A stretch of DNA of 64,000 nucleotides from Adiantum capillus-veneris. Its lineage: Eukaryota > Streptophyta > Polypodiopsida > Polypodiales > Pteridaceae. The translations under genes and the position numbers were made by a program. The stretch covers positions 64,746,496 to 64,810,495 of the forward strand of contig CM043970.1 of the NCBI GenBank assembly GCA_014529385.2, given 5' to 3'. Each line of letters begins with the position of its first letter. The stretch's first letter is position 1. The notes beneath the pieces are model-generated. The model saw only the letters and a list, made by a program, of their open reading frames with translations. It made no database searches and was not told the DNA's origin. Positions 1-9,996 of the stretch are shown piece by piece.

Positions 1-441
1 TACATCTCTGGCCATAAAGCTCAGTGGGATAAGTTTTTGCCCTTGGTGGAGTTTGCCTACAACAACACAATACATATGTCTACGAGGAAGACGCCATTTG
101 AAATCATTGAGGGTGCTAGGAAGGTTCCTCCTATTCTAAGCACCAAGGATAAGATTTTTGAAGCAGATTAGTATGTTCAGGATCTGGAGACTACTTTTGC
201 AAAGGTGCGCAATCCTGAAAAGTCTCAAGCAAAGCATAAAAAGGCAGCGGACAAGCGTCGAGGTGACTTGCAGTTGAAGGAAGATGATTGGGTGCTTCTA
301 CGGTTTGAGAAGGCATGCCTACAGAAACGAAAGGGTAAGGAACGACTTTTTTCCAAGTTGAATATGAGATACTATGGCCCTTTCCAGATTCAGGAAAAGA
401 TAAACGACGTATCCTTCAGACTGAAGTTACCCGATACTTGG
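1..441 (+). pseudogene. Integrase C-terminal fragment of a gypsy/chromovirus pol
   Basis: Reading frame 1 gives a partial integrase, from the region after the catalytic core (WDKFLPLVEFAYNN, then TPFEIIEG) to the C-terminal SH3-like part (KEDDWVLLRFEKA, MRYYGPFQI, RLKLPDTW). It closely resembles the same segment in the minus-strand elements E3 and E7 further right, so it belongs to that chromodomain-bearing Ty3/gypsy group. A TAG at 169-171 interrupts it, and a short stretch after codon 60 is degenerate. The left part lies outside the window. The right end stops at an inverted repeat, and no chromodomain follows. It is a dead fragment. Confidence 0.85.
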
Positions 442-467
442 AAGAAAGGGCCATAGTATCTCATATT
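361..467. repeat. 24-bp perfect inverted repeat (fold-back junction)
   Basis: Bases 361-384, inside the integrase fragment, reappear as an exact reverse complement at 444-467, separated by 59 bases. The left copy encodes part of the MRYYGPF motif. The right copy is the first sequence after the integrase reading ends. The copied strand is followed directly by unrelated leader sequence of E1, so this looks like a template-switch or fold-back repair scar at a rearrangement breakpoint. Confidence 0.9.
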
Positions 468-658
468 TTTGTGGGTTACCCGGCCTCTCTTACCCCCGAC
501 TCACAACTGTTTCCTACAGTTACAAGCCACTCCCACCCTTTCAATCATCACGCATCGGGCACTCTCCCGTCTTCACCGCTTTACATTCTTATACTCGGCA
601 AGCCGAGAAAATTGAACCACAGAAACTTTTTTGTAGCAGTTTCAACCATCCTCTTGGA
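468..658 (+). other. E1 leader between fold-back scar and gag
   Basis: This stretch of about 190 bases precedes the gag start codon. It is C/T-rich and holds no convincing primer binding site or LTR end. It is probably the remaining untranslated leader of E1, but I see no feature that proves it. Confidence 0.4.
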
Positions 659-2078
659 ATGGCCACCATTGAGGAGATCATGACCGCCATTCAAGCGGCC
701 AATGCAGCATCAAAAGCACGCATGTCATCCCAGTTTGACATCTTACAGCAGCAGATTGGTACTATTCAGGTTCTGATACAAGACCAATTGAGTATCATGT
801 AGACAGATTTGGGAATGCTCCAGGAGAAAAGCACCAACTTGGCTACCCAAATGAGTTGTTATCCAACACACAAGTCATGACACAGCAGCAGGTTACAGCC
901 CTGCAAGAAAGCATTCCCGTACAGATTCGGGAAACAGAGCACCACAAACACCCCTGCACCATACCAGGTTGTCTCCCATAGTATAGGGGTTTGAAGAGGC
1001 GGTCGTGGATGAGACCCTCTTCGAGCAAGAGGAAGACGACAAGAGTTCGTATCGTACGTTGGACGAGGCGAACCCTTTGCAGCAATTGCTAGAGCAGTTT
1101 GAGAAGGCACGTCTCCAAGAGCGGCACCTTCGAAAGCAGGAACTCTCGGAATTGGTGGTAGCCATTAAAGCTCCCCATACTCCCAGTAGCATTACCACAG
1201 CACAACCATTGGTTCGAAACTCACCCAACTTTACCAAGTATGATGGTAAGATCGACCATGGAGCAGTCAATCAGTTTATCCATCAGTTTGTGGCCCACTT
1301 TCCGTTGGCCAAAATTAAGGACCCACAGGATAAGGTTCATCTGGCAGCCCCACATCTTATAGGTGAGGCAGTCACATGGTGGCAGCATTGGGCCGACAAG
1401 CATACAGACCCCTTGACGCATACAACGAAGTTTCAATGGGACATCTTTGTCTTCGACTTCAAGCAACGGTTTCTCCCTCCAGAGTACCTTACCAAATTGG
1501 AAGATGAGTTTGCCGAACTCAAGCAGAAAGGCATGCCCGTTTTGAGCTATTCCAACAAGCTTCTCACCTTGGCTCAGCAGATTGGATCCACAAAAAATTA
1601 AAAGCTACGAGCCTTCAGCCGAGGGTTGGATGCCTCAATCAAGTACGGTGTCAGAGACCTCAAACCAGCGACCTACGAGGAAGCATTGGCATTAGCACAG
1701 AACAAGGAGTTGGAGCTTAACAATGGTAAGCCAAAACAACCAACCAGCAGTACTTCCTCGCAGCAAACAAATGGGAAGAGCCAAGCCAACAAAACCGCTA
1801 AGCCAAACACTCCCAACAAGCCTAAGATGACTCCGGACGAAAAGGAAAAGGCAAAGGCCGGTGTTATCAGTGGCTATCTCTCACCGGAGGAGCAGAAGGC
1901 CTATATGGCTGAGCAGAGATGCTTTGGGTGCCATGTCAAAGGGCATCGAAAGCAAGACTGTACGAAGTGGAAGGAAAGACAGCAAGCCTCTACTTCCGCA
2001 GTTGCAACATCCCCAGCTTCAAAAACCCCAGCATCCTCGAGCACGCCATCAGTGACACATCTTGTACCCAGTCTTTGA
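659..2078 (+). pseudogene. gag: E1 gag (capsid and nucleocapsid), frameshifted
   Basis: The likely start is ATG 659 (MATIEEIMTAIQAANAA, a helical coiled-coil start). A TAG at 800-802 and a frameshift follow, then frame 3 runs from about 1005. The retrotransposon-gag core is clear: FTKYDGKIDHGAVNQFI, then EAVTWWQHWAD, then FKQRFLPPEYLTKLEDE. A TAA at 1599-1601 breaks it. The nucleocapsid knuckle is a complete CX2CX4HX4C (CFGCHVKGHRKQDC) near 1920-1962, preceded by a Lys/Thr/Pro-rich linker. A TGA at 2076-2078 ends gag. The protease follows in the same frame, so gag and pol were probably one reading frame originally. Confidence 0.85.
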
Positions 2079-2790
2079 CAACCCCAGGTTGTGCTCGACA
2101 ATAAGCAGGAGGGCGTCCCCACACGCCTAGGGTTATTGCGTGCATATGGCTCTACCAAGGGCCACAGTTTCACCATTCTCTTTGACATAGGTAGTGAGGA
2201 GGATCTTATCTCTCCACAGCTAGCTACCAAGTTGCAGTGCACCATGCAGCCTTTTGATTTGGATGTGGATGCATTTACACCCGGCATCCACACACGAATC
2301 ACTCAGATAGCAACCAAAGTACAGTTCTCAATTCAGCAAGCACCATTTGAGCGAGACTTCCTTGTCTCACCTCTCATAGGTTGCGACATGCTCATTGGGA
2401 ATCCTTGGATGACTACTCATGTCCCACCCATTGATAGTAAGTCAAGCACATTCTTCATCACTGAAGGTGTACCTTCCCCAGTCAATATCACCTATGACAG
2501 GAGTATACCAGGTATCCCAATTATCTCGCATTTACAGGCAAAGCGAGCCATTCGAAAGGGCACTAAATGTGCATTATTGTATGTTCGATTCCCTCCAACA
2601 CATTCCACTTCTCATGCCCTAAGCCAGGTAAGCTCCATACATGGAACAGACACCACCCAAGCTCAACCAGGCTTGGAACCTAGGATGCAGGCACTCATAT
2701 CTCGATTTCAGCATATCATGCTGAGAGATGGCCTCCGTCCAAAGCTTCCACCCTCTCGAGCAGAGGACCATCGGATTGAGCTCATTCTTG
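2079..2790 (+). pseudogene. pol: E1 pol, protease domain
   Basis: This is in frame with gag after the TGA. The aspartic protease region has the active-site motif FDIGS at about 2187-2201, followed by [11 protein letters not shown] and then [11 protein letters not shown]. The family motif is D-T/S-G, and here the second position is Ile (codon ATA). The segment continues to [16 protein letters not shown], the linker before RT. The 2091 start used in a simple ORF reading is a GTG within the fused frame and is unlikely to be a true start. Confidence 0.8.
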
Positions 2791-3637
2791 GCGCAGAACC
2801 ACGCACCCAATTTCCCTATCGATTGTCAAAAGCATTAGAAGGGGAGTTGATTGCAGACCTCTTACGGGATGGATTTATTCGCCCATCATCCTCACCATTT
2901 GCAGCCCCTGTCCTCTTTGTCATGAAGAAGGATAAGTCAGCCCATTTGTGTGTTGACTACAGAGCATTAAACAAGTTGACGATCAAGAACAAGTTCCCAA
3001 TGCTTCGCATCGAGTACATTTTGGAGCGATTGGATGGAGCAAAGTTTTTCACCAAGATCGACTTGAAGAGTGGCTACCACCAGATTCGGATTTTTGTAGC
3101 TGACATTCCAAAACAGCTTTCAGAACAGAGGGTGGTCACTACGAGTTTGTGGTAATTCCCTTTGGCCTCACAGGAGCTCCAGGATCATTCAACAAAAACA
3201 TGTCCCGTGCATTTGCACTACTTATTGGGAAGTGTGTCTTCATCTTCTTAGATGATATCTTGGTCTTTTCAACAACATATGAGCAGCATTTGTTGGATGT
3301 AGAGAAAGTTTTCCAGATTCTTGAGGACAATCAATTCTACGTCAACTCCAAGAAGAGTACCTTTGGGGTACAAGAGGTTTCCTACCTCGGTTTCATCATC
3401 AGCAGTGATGGCATCAGATTGGATCCCGAAAAGATCACCGCCATTTTATCTTGGGAAATTCCCCAAACAGCCCAGCAGATTCGCTCTTTCGTGGGTCTTT
3501 GTCAGGCCTACAGTAGGCACATGAGAATATTTTCAGAAATTGCAGCACCACTTACAGATTTACTCAAGGGATGCAAGACAAAGCGCCAGAGAGTAACAGT
3601 AGAGGGAAAGTCTCTCGAGGCTTTCTTTGCGCTTTAG
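2791..3637 (+). pseudogene. pol: E1 pol, reverse transcriptase domain
   Basis: RT motifs occur in order: [15 protein letters not shown], then [16 protein letters not shown] (first catalytic Asp), a frameshift between about 3090 and 3150, then PFGLTGAPGSFN and VFIFLDDILVFS (the catalytic FLDD pair). The thumb follows (VSYLGFIISSDGIRLDP, QIRSFVGLCQAYSRH). A TAG at 3635-3637 interrupts the connection to RNase H. The residues needed for catalysis are still readable, but the frame is broken in at least two places. Confidence 0.9.
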
Positions 3638-3975
3638 AAGCTGGCATCTGCAGCCCCAGTTTTAAAGATTGCTTCGTGGGAAGAACCTTTTGAGGTCATC
3701 ACCGATGCTAGTAACATAGCCATAGGTGTAGTACTACAGCAGGATTCACAAAGCGTAGCCTTCTACAGCAAGAAATTGGATAGTGCGCAACGCAACTATT
3801 TAGTTTATGATAAAGAGCTGATTGCAATCATTTCAGCTCTCAAGCATTGGAAACACTTTCTTTATGGTAGAGAGTTCACAGTCAAAATAGATCATCAAGC
3901 CCTTAAATGGCTTCAAACCATGCCTAGCGCCGATTGGAGTGATCGTCAAGCCAGATGGAGCCAGATCTTCCAGCA
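3638..3975 (+). pseudogene. pol: E1 pol, RNase H domain
   Basis: The frame of RT continues after the TAG. It shows FEVITDASNIAIGVVL (first acidic residue), SKKLDSAQRNYLVYDKEL (Glu of the YDKEL motif) and VKIDHQALKWLQTMP (the TDH-equivalent). This is a typical gypsy RNase H of about 110 residues. It runs directly into the first unit of the tandem triplication at 3976, where the tail GKHNPIADALSRK lies. Confidence 0.88.
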
Positions 3976-5363
3976 GTACGATGGAAGGATCGAGTATTTT
4001 CCTGGAAAGCACAACCCAATTGCCGATGCTCTTAGCAGAAAGTCCAGCTTAGTATAGGCCATTCAACCATCCACAATACTGGAGATTCACGGCCTGGATT
4101 TGGATTGCATGAAGGGGGAGTATCCCGACTTTGTTGAGTTTAGCACTCCCTACAATTTGGCCATGGCAGGTGAGCCTGGTCATTACATCATTCAGGACGG
4201 TTGGCTCTTATACAAGGTCGACTTTGCATCACAGCAGGACAGAGAGCAGCACTTCTACATGATGCTCATGACTCACTTGTTGGTGGTCATCATGGTATCA
4301 ACAGTACCTTGGAGAAGCTTCAAAGGTCATTCTATTGGCCTAAGTTGAGGAAGGATGTATACGACTATGTCCATAAGTTCCAGGTATGTCAGAAGGTGAA
4401 GAGTTCACATCAGAAACCTGCAGGACTCCTTCATCCCTTACCTATCCCAGATGGTCCTTTTCAAGACATCTCGATGGACTTTGTTGGACCCCTTCCAGCC
4501 TCACATCCTAGCAAGAACACTATGTGCTTCACCATTGTGGATCGGTTCAGCAAGTTTGTCATGCTGATCCCGTGCAAGCATACATCTTCAGTAGAAAAGA
4601 TCGCTCGTCTCTTCATTCGGTTTTGGTATCCTATTGCTGGATTGCCCAAGACCATCATATCTGATCGAGACGCCAGGTTTACTTCACAGTTTTGGAAGTC
4701 ATTGTTTGACAACTTTGGTACTTGGTTGCAGTTTTCGAGTGCATTTCATTAGCAGGCCGATGGACAGACAAAGATCTACAATTAGCTAGCCTTTGATGTA
4801 CTCAAGGCCTACTGTCATGATCAGTAGAATCGATGGGAACATCATTTGCCATTGGTACAGGAAATCTTGAATGATACTTATTCATCCAGTATTGGACGAA
4901 CTCCATATGAAGCAACGTCCGGTAAAAGGTTCTCTTCTCTTTTGACCAGGATCATTTCTCCATCCATTGAGGCCAACCGTGTGGTTGAGTCTTATACATA
5001 GATTGTGGAGTGAGTCAAGGACAGGATTGCAAAAGCACAAGAGGCCTACACTCGGCAGACCAGCAAATCTCCCAGGGAAGTGCATTACAAAGTAGGGGAT
5101 TGGGTATATCTTCGGATCATGAAGCAAAGATTGAAGCAGGTGGGCAGAAGATGCCCCTTTCCTATCATCAAAGAAATAAATGCACTTTCATTTCAATTAC
5201 GGCTTCCCCCATCATGGACGATGCATAATGTTTTTCATGTGTCGTGGTTGAAGCCATATGTTGGTCCACCCTTGGAAGATGTGACTGACGAACAACAACC
5301 AGAAGTTTTAGACGAAGCAGAGGTCATCGAGTCGGAGCAAATTTTTCTTCATCGATGGAAGCA
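3976..5363 (+). pseudogene. pol: Integrase copy 1 of E1
   Basis: The frame is broken by a TAG at 4055-4057 and a frameshift near 4215. The HHCC zinc region is HDAHDSLVGGHHG followed by KFQVCQK, so the first Cys of the pair is Phe. The core is readable: SMDFVGPLPASHP (Asp 1), IVDRFSKFVMLIP, then ISDRDARFTSQFWKS (Asp 2). Stops follow FSSAFH, and the third catalytic position reads DGQTKIYN, so Glu is Lys. The C-terminal part (VHYKVGDWVYLRIMKQR, MHNVFHVSWLKPYVG) continues to 5363 and then reads into LTR sequence. Confidence 0.88.
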
Positions 5364-5688
5364 TGTAAGGTGCAGCGGAATGAATGTTTGAACTTTGCTC
5401 AAGATGAGTGCTCCGAATTGTGCTCAAGGGTTCCTTTTACTTATGGAAGGGAGAGCCTTCCGTTCCTTTAGTGAGAGAGTGCAATGGACACAAACAAAGT
5501 GAATGGACACTGTGAATGGACGTGCATGAGACTGAGAGAGAGAGAGAGAGAAGAGAATACGACACCAGAGACGTTGTAAAATCCTCCTCCGAAAGCCCCA
5601 CTCTCATCGGCGAGAGTGTTCTACTATTGATTGCACAAACGGGTATAAACTGAATGCATGTGACTGATGCAAGTCTAGGCTAGATCGA
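5364..5688 (-). repeat. E2-type LTR fragment carried in tandem unit 1
   Basis: The sequence from TGTAAGGTGCAGCGG onward matches the first part of the left LTR of E2 (8839-9157) almost base for base. It stops abruptly at CTAGATCGA, where unit 2 begins. It has no partner LTR and no internal region. It is a copy of E2's LTR edge made by the tandem duplication, not an independent insertion. Confidence 0.9.
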
Positions 5689-7104
5689 ATACGATGGCAT
5701 GATCGAGTATTTGCCTGGAAAGCACAACCCAGTTTTCGATGCTCTTAGCAGAAAGTCCAACTTAGTACAGGCCATTCAACCATCCACAATACTGGAGATT
5801 GAGGGCCTGGATTTGGATTGCATGAAGGGGGAGTATCCTGACTCTGTTGAGTTTAGCACTCCCTACAATTTGGCCATGGCAGGTGAGCCTGGTCATTACA
5901 CCATTCAGAACGGTTGGCTCTTATACAAGGGTCGACTTTGCATCACAGCACGACAGAGAGCAGCACTTCTTCATGATGCTCATGGCTCACTTGTTGGTGG
6001 TCATCGTGGTATCAACATTACCTTGGAGAAGCTTGAGAGGTCATGCTATTGGCCTAGGTTGAGGAAGGATGTATATGACTTTGTCCATAAGTGCCAGGTA
6101 TGTTTGAAGGTGAAGAGTTCACATCAGAAACCTGCAGGACACCTTCAACCCTTACCTATCCCAGATGGTCCTTTTCAGGATATCTTGATGGACTTTGTTG
6201 GACCCCTTCCAGCCTCACATCCTAGCAAGAACACTATGTGCTTCACCATTGTGGATCGGTTCAGCAAGTTTGTCATGCTGATCCCGTGCAAGCATACATC
6301 TTCAGCAGAAGAGATCGCTCGTCTCTTCATTCGGTTTTGGTATCCTATTGCTTGATTGCCCAAGAACATCACATCTCATCGAGACGCCAAGTTTACTTTA
6401 CAGTTTTGGAAGTCATTGTTTGACAACTTTGGTACTCGGTTGCAGTTTTCGAGTGCATTTCACCCACAGACCGATGGAAAGAGAGAGATCTACAATCAGC
6501 TAGCCTTTGATGTACTCAAGGCCTACTGTCATGATCAGCAGAATTGATGGGAACATCATTTGCCATTGGTACAGGCAATCTTGAATGATACTTATTCATG
6601 TAGTATTGGACGAACTCCATATGAAGCAGCATTCGGTAAAAGGTTCTCTTCTCTTTTGACCAGGATCATTTCTCCATCCATTGAGGCCAACCGTGTGGTT
6701 GAGTCTTATACATAGATTGTGGAGTGAGTCAAGGACAGGATTGCAAAAACACAAGAGGCCTACACTCGGCAGGCCAACAAATCTCGCAGGGAAGTGCATT
6801 ACAAAGTAGGGGATTGGGTATATCTTCGGATCATGAAGCAGAGATTGAAGCAGGTGGGCAGACGATGCCCAAAATTATCTTTCCGTAGCTTTGGACCCTT
6901 TCCTATCATCAAAGAAATAAATGCAATTTCATTTCAGTTACGGCTTCCCCCATCATGGACGATGCATAATGTTTTTCATGTGCCTTGGTTGAAGCCATAT
7001 GTTGGTCCACCCTTGGAAGATGTGACTGACGAACAGCAACCAGAAGTTTTAGACGAAGGAGAGGTCATCGAGCCGGAGCAGATTTTGCTTCATCGATGGA
7101 AGCA
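5689..7104 (+). pseudogene. pol: Integrase copy 2 of E1
   Basis: This is the best preserved of the three copies, with one open stretch from 5699 to 6352. The zinc region is complete: HDAHGSLVGGHRG and KCQVCLK. Asp 1 is in LMDFVGPLPASHP. A TGA at 6353-6355 interrupts (YPIA, stop, LPKNITS). The second Asp region reads SHRDAKFT, so SDRD has become SHRD, with its final Asp kept. The third position reads DGKREIYNQ, so the Glu is retained. Further stops at about 6545 and 6713 precede an intact C-terminal part (VHYKVGDWVYLR, KLSFRSFGPFPII, MHNVFHVPWLKPYVG). Confidence 0.88.
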
Positions 7105-7423
7105 TGTAAGGTGCAGCGGAATGGATGTTTGAACTTTGCTCAAGATGAGTGCTCCAAACTGTGCTCATGGGTTCCTTTTACTTACGGAAGGGAGAGCCTT
7201 CCGTTCCTTTAGTGAGAGAGTGCAATGGACACAAACAAAGTGAATGGACACTGTGAATGGATGTGCATGAGACTGAGAGATAGAGAAGAGACTACGATAC
7301 CAGAGACGTTGTAAAACCCTCCTCCGAAGGCCCCACTCTCGTTGGCGAGAGTGGTTTACTATTGATTGCACAAACGGGTACAAACTGAATGCATGTGACT
7401 GATGCAAGTCTATGCTAGATCGA
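7105..7423 (-). repeat. E2-type LTR fragment carried in tandem unit 2
   Basis: This is 319 bases starting TGTAAGGTGCAGCGG, equivalent to 8839-9157 of E2's left LTR. It is truncated at the same base as the fragment in unit 1. As in unit 1, integrase coding reads directly into it, giving the chimeric tail WKHVRCSGMDV. Confidence 0.9.
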
Positions 7424-8838
7424 GTACGATGGCATGATCGAGTATTTGCCTAGAAAGCACAACCCAGTTGCCGATGCTCTTAGCAAAAAGTCCAGCTTAG
7501 TACAGGCCATTCAAACATCCAGAATAGTGGAGATTAAGGGCGTGGATTTGGATTGCATGAAGGGGGAGTATCCTGACTCTGTTGAGATTAGCACTCCCTA
7601 CAATTTGGCCATGGCAGGTGAGCATGGTCATTACACCATTCAGAACGGTTGGCTCTTATACAAGGGTCGACTTTGCAACACAGCAGGACAGAGAGAAACA
7701 CTTCTTCATGATGCTCATGACTCACTTCTTGGTGGTCATCGTGGTATCAACAGTACCTTGGAGAAGCTTGAGAGGTCATTCTATTGGCCTAAGTTGAGGA
7801 AGGATGTATACGACTATGTCCATAAGTGCCAGGTATGTCAGAAAGTGAAGAGTTCACATTAGAAACCTGCAAGACTCCTTCAACCCTTACCTATCCCAGA
7901 TGGTCCTTTTCAGGATATCTGGATGGACTTTGTTGGACCCCTTCGAGCCTCACATCCCGCCAGGAACACTATGTGCTTCACCATTGTGGATCGGTTCAGC
8001 AAGTTTGTCATGCTGATCCCGTACAAGCATACATCTTCAGCAGAAGAGATCGCTCGTCTCTTCATTCGGTTTTGGTATCCTATTGCTGGATTGCCCAAGA
8101 CCATCACATCTGATCGAGACGCCAAGTTTACTTCACAGTTTTGGAAGTCATTGTTTGACCACTTTGGTACTCGGTTGCAGTTTTCGAGTGCATTTCACCC
8201 GCAGACCGATGGACAGACAAAGATCTACAATCAGCTAGCCTTGATGTACTCAAGGCCTACTGTCATGATCAGCAGAATCGATGGGAACATCATTTGCCAT
8301 TGGTACAGGCAATCTTGAATGATACTTATTCATCCAGTATTGGATGAACTCCATATGAAGCAGCGTTCGGTAAAAGGTTCTCTTCTCTTTTGACCAGGAT
8401 CATTTCTCCATCCATTGAGGCCAACTGTGTGGTTGAGTCTTATACAGAGATTGTGGAGTCAGTCAAGGACAGGATTGCAAAAGCAGAAGAGGCCTACACT
8501 CGGCAGGCCAACAAATCTCGCAGGGAAGTGCATTACAAAGTAAGGGATTGGGTATATCTTCGGATGATGAAGCAGAGATTGAAGCCGGTGGGTAGAAGAT
8601 GCCCAAAATTATCTTTCCGCAGCTTTGGACCCTTTCTTATCATCAAAGAAATAAATGCAGTTTCATTTCAGTTACGGCTTCCCCCATCATGGACGATGCA
8701 TAATGTTTTTCATGTGTCGTGGTTGAAGCCATATGTTGGTCCACCCTTGGAAGATATGACTGACGAACAACAACTAGAAGTTTTAGACGAAGCAGAGGTC
8801 ATCGAGTCGGAGCAAATTTTGCTTCATCGATGGAAGCA
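7424..8838 (+). pseudogene. pol: Integrase copy 3 of E1, interrupted by E2
   Basis: The frame is open 7434-7859, broken by a TAG at 7860-7862, open again 7923 to about 8240, then frameshifted, with the C-terminal part open from 8390. The zinc region is HDAHDSLLGGHRG and KCQVCQK. Asp 1 is in WMDFVGPLRASHP and Asp 2 in TSDRDAKFTSQFWKS. The third catalytic position reads DGQTKIYN, so Glu is Lys. The C-terminus (KVRDWVYLRMMKQR, MHNVFHVSWLKPYVG, EQILLHRWKH) is cut inside a His codon by E2. The rest of the protein resumes at 13108. Confidence 0.88.
8834..8838. repeat. Left target-site duplication of E2 (AAGCA)
   Basis: The five bases directly before the TG of E2's left LTR are AAGCA. The five bases directly after its right LTR (13108-13112) are also AAGCA. 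A 5-bp duplication is what Ty3/gypsy integrases leave. Confidence 0.95.
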
Positions 8839-9983
8839 TGTAAGGTGCAGCGGAATGAATGTTTGAACTTTGCTCAAGATGAGTGCTCCGAACTGTGCTC
8901 AAGGGTTCCTTTTACTTATGGAAGGGAGAGCCTTCCGCTCCTTTAGTGAGAGAGTGCAATGGACACAAACAAAGTGAATGGACACTGTGAATGGACGTGC
9001 ATGAGACTGAGAGATAGAGAAGAGAATATGACACCAGAGACGTTGTAAAACCCTCCTCCGAAGGCCCCAGTCTCGTCGGCGAGAGTGGTCTACTATTGAT
9101 TGAACAAACAGGTACAAACTGAATGCATGTGACTGATGCAAGTCTAGGCTAGATCGATGACGACGACGGGGATGGCGAGACCGATCTAAGGTCTGAATTC
9201 TGCCATTCTTTTACTGCTGTCCAAAAACGCTGCTGGCTGAATTTTGCTACTGCTGAAAACGCTAGAAAAAAGCTGAATTTGCTAGTCTTTATGGCTGAAA
9301 ATCTGCTACTGTTGTGGGGCTGAATGGCTGTGGAAAAAGGGCTGAAATTGACCTACTGAAAATCGCCCAAGGCTTGAGATCGGTGGCGACCAAAGCGTGG
9401 ATGAAAAACGCTAGGCCTGCTGGTACTTGGCAATGGGGGTTCTACTGAAAACGCTAGGTCTTGTGACTACAGGGCGGCGATGACTTGCTGAAAACGCCAA
9501 GCAGAGGGAGGCTAGGGCGATGATGATCAAAAACGCTAGGGACTTGCTTGAGGAAAATCGCCCAAGTGAGGAGGGGAGTCTTGCTGAGAGAGAGGGGGAA
9601 CCTGTCGCCGAAGGCCTGTGTTCTCCTTGCTCATCTGCCAAATAGTGCTAACCTTGGTTTGCTTATATATTATCTTACCCAATTTTCCCTACTCTGTTCC
9701 CAACAAAAATCACTTAAAATAATAAGTGAAAATTGTCAAAATAGGGAAAATACACTAGAAAATTCCCTTGAAGGATTCTGATGGATTCTGATGGGAATGC
9801 TTATGATCATGCTGTGTGCAACCAAAGGATATGCATCTACACTAAGTGACTGGGCATGCACGATCTACGAATAGACTCACAAAAGTGCCAGATCACTTCT
9901 AATCTAGATTGACTGGACTAACTGAACCCTTGTCGTGTTGTAGCTTGTCCACGGACACATAGGGTTGGATGTATCATGTGACA
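8839..9983 (-). repeat. E2 3' LTR (left copy)
   Basis: This is 1145 bp. On the minus strand it starts TGTCACATGATACATCC and ends TTACA. It contains about six AAAACGC words (plus-strand orientation) between 9200 and 9560, mostly as GAAAACGCTAG-type units, plus AT-rich sequence at about 9660-9760 that could hold promoter elements. It is the same length as the right LTR, and sampled stretches show only scattered differences. Confidence 0.92.
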
Positions 9984-9996
9984 TCCCCTCCTTTTC
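9984..9996 (-). promoter_or_regulatory. E2 polypurine tract
   Basis: The plus strand reads TCCCCTCCTTTTC, which is GAAAAGGAGGGGA on the minus strand. It directly abuts the LTR start TGTCAC. This is the usual position and composition of the primer for second-strand DNA synthesis. The same tract follows the left LTR of E6. Confidence 0.88.

Larger units (their letters stand above)
3976..5688 (+). repeat. Tandem unit 1 (1713 bp): RNase H tail, integrase, LTR fragment
   Basis: This is the first of three head-to-tail copies. Each copy starts at GTACGATGG inside the RNase H tail, runs through the whole integrase, and ends in the first roughly 320 bases of an E2-type LTR at CTAGATCGA. This unit has a 27-bp loss inside the integrase C-terminus (at about 5154, between short CCC repeats) and an expanded GA run at about 5529-5551. 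It joins unit 2 at 5688/5689. Confidence 0.92.
5689..7423 (+). repeat. Tandem unit 2 (1735 bp)
   Basis: This second copy starts at 5689 with ATACGATGGCATGATCGAG, sharing the GGCATGATC variant with unit 3 (unit 1 has GGAAGGATC). It ends at 7423 at the same LTR position as unit 1. The shared variant suggests units 2 and 3 come from a later duplication event than the split from unit 1. Confidence 0.92.
7424..9157 (+). repeat. Tandem unit 3 (1734 bp), contiguous with E2
   Basis: The third copy runs from the RNase H tail through integrase (7434-8838) into the first 319 bases of the left LTR of E2. Here the LTR continues past 9157 into the complete element. Unit 3 is therefore the copy that still holds the original insertion. 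Units 1 and 2 contain only the duplicated edge. Confidence 0.92.

Noticed and set aside
5080-5391. ORF ending WKHVRCSGMNV as a complete integrase C-terminus (also at 6794-7132 and 8390-8866)
   Set aside because: The last residues are read from inserted E2 LTR sequence. The true tail resumes at 13108 after E2.
5529-5551. GA run as a boundary repeat or CRISPR-like spacer pattern
   Set aside because: It is a slippage expansion of a shorter GA stretch found in units 2 and 3. No CRISPR-type array exists anywhere in the window.
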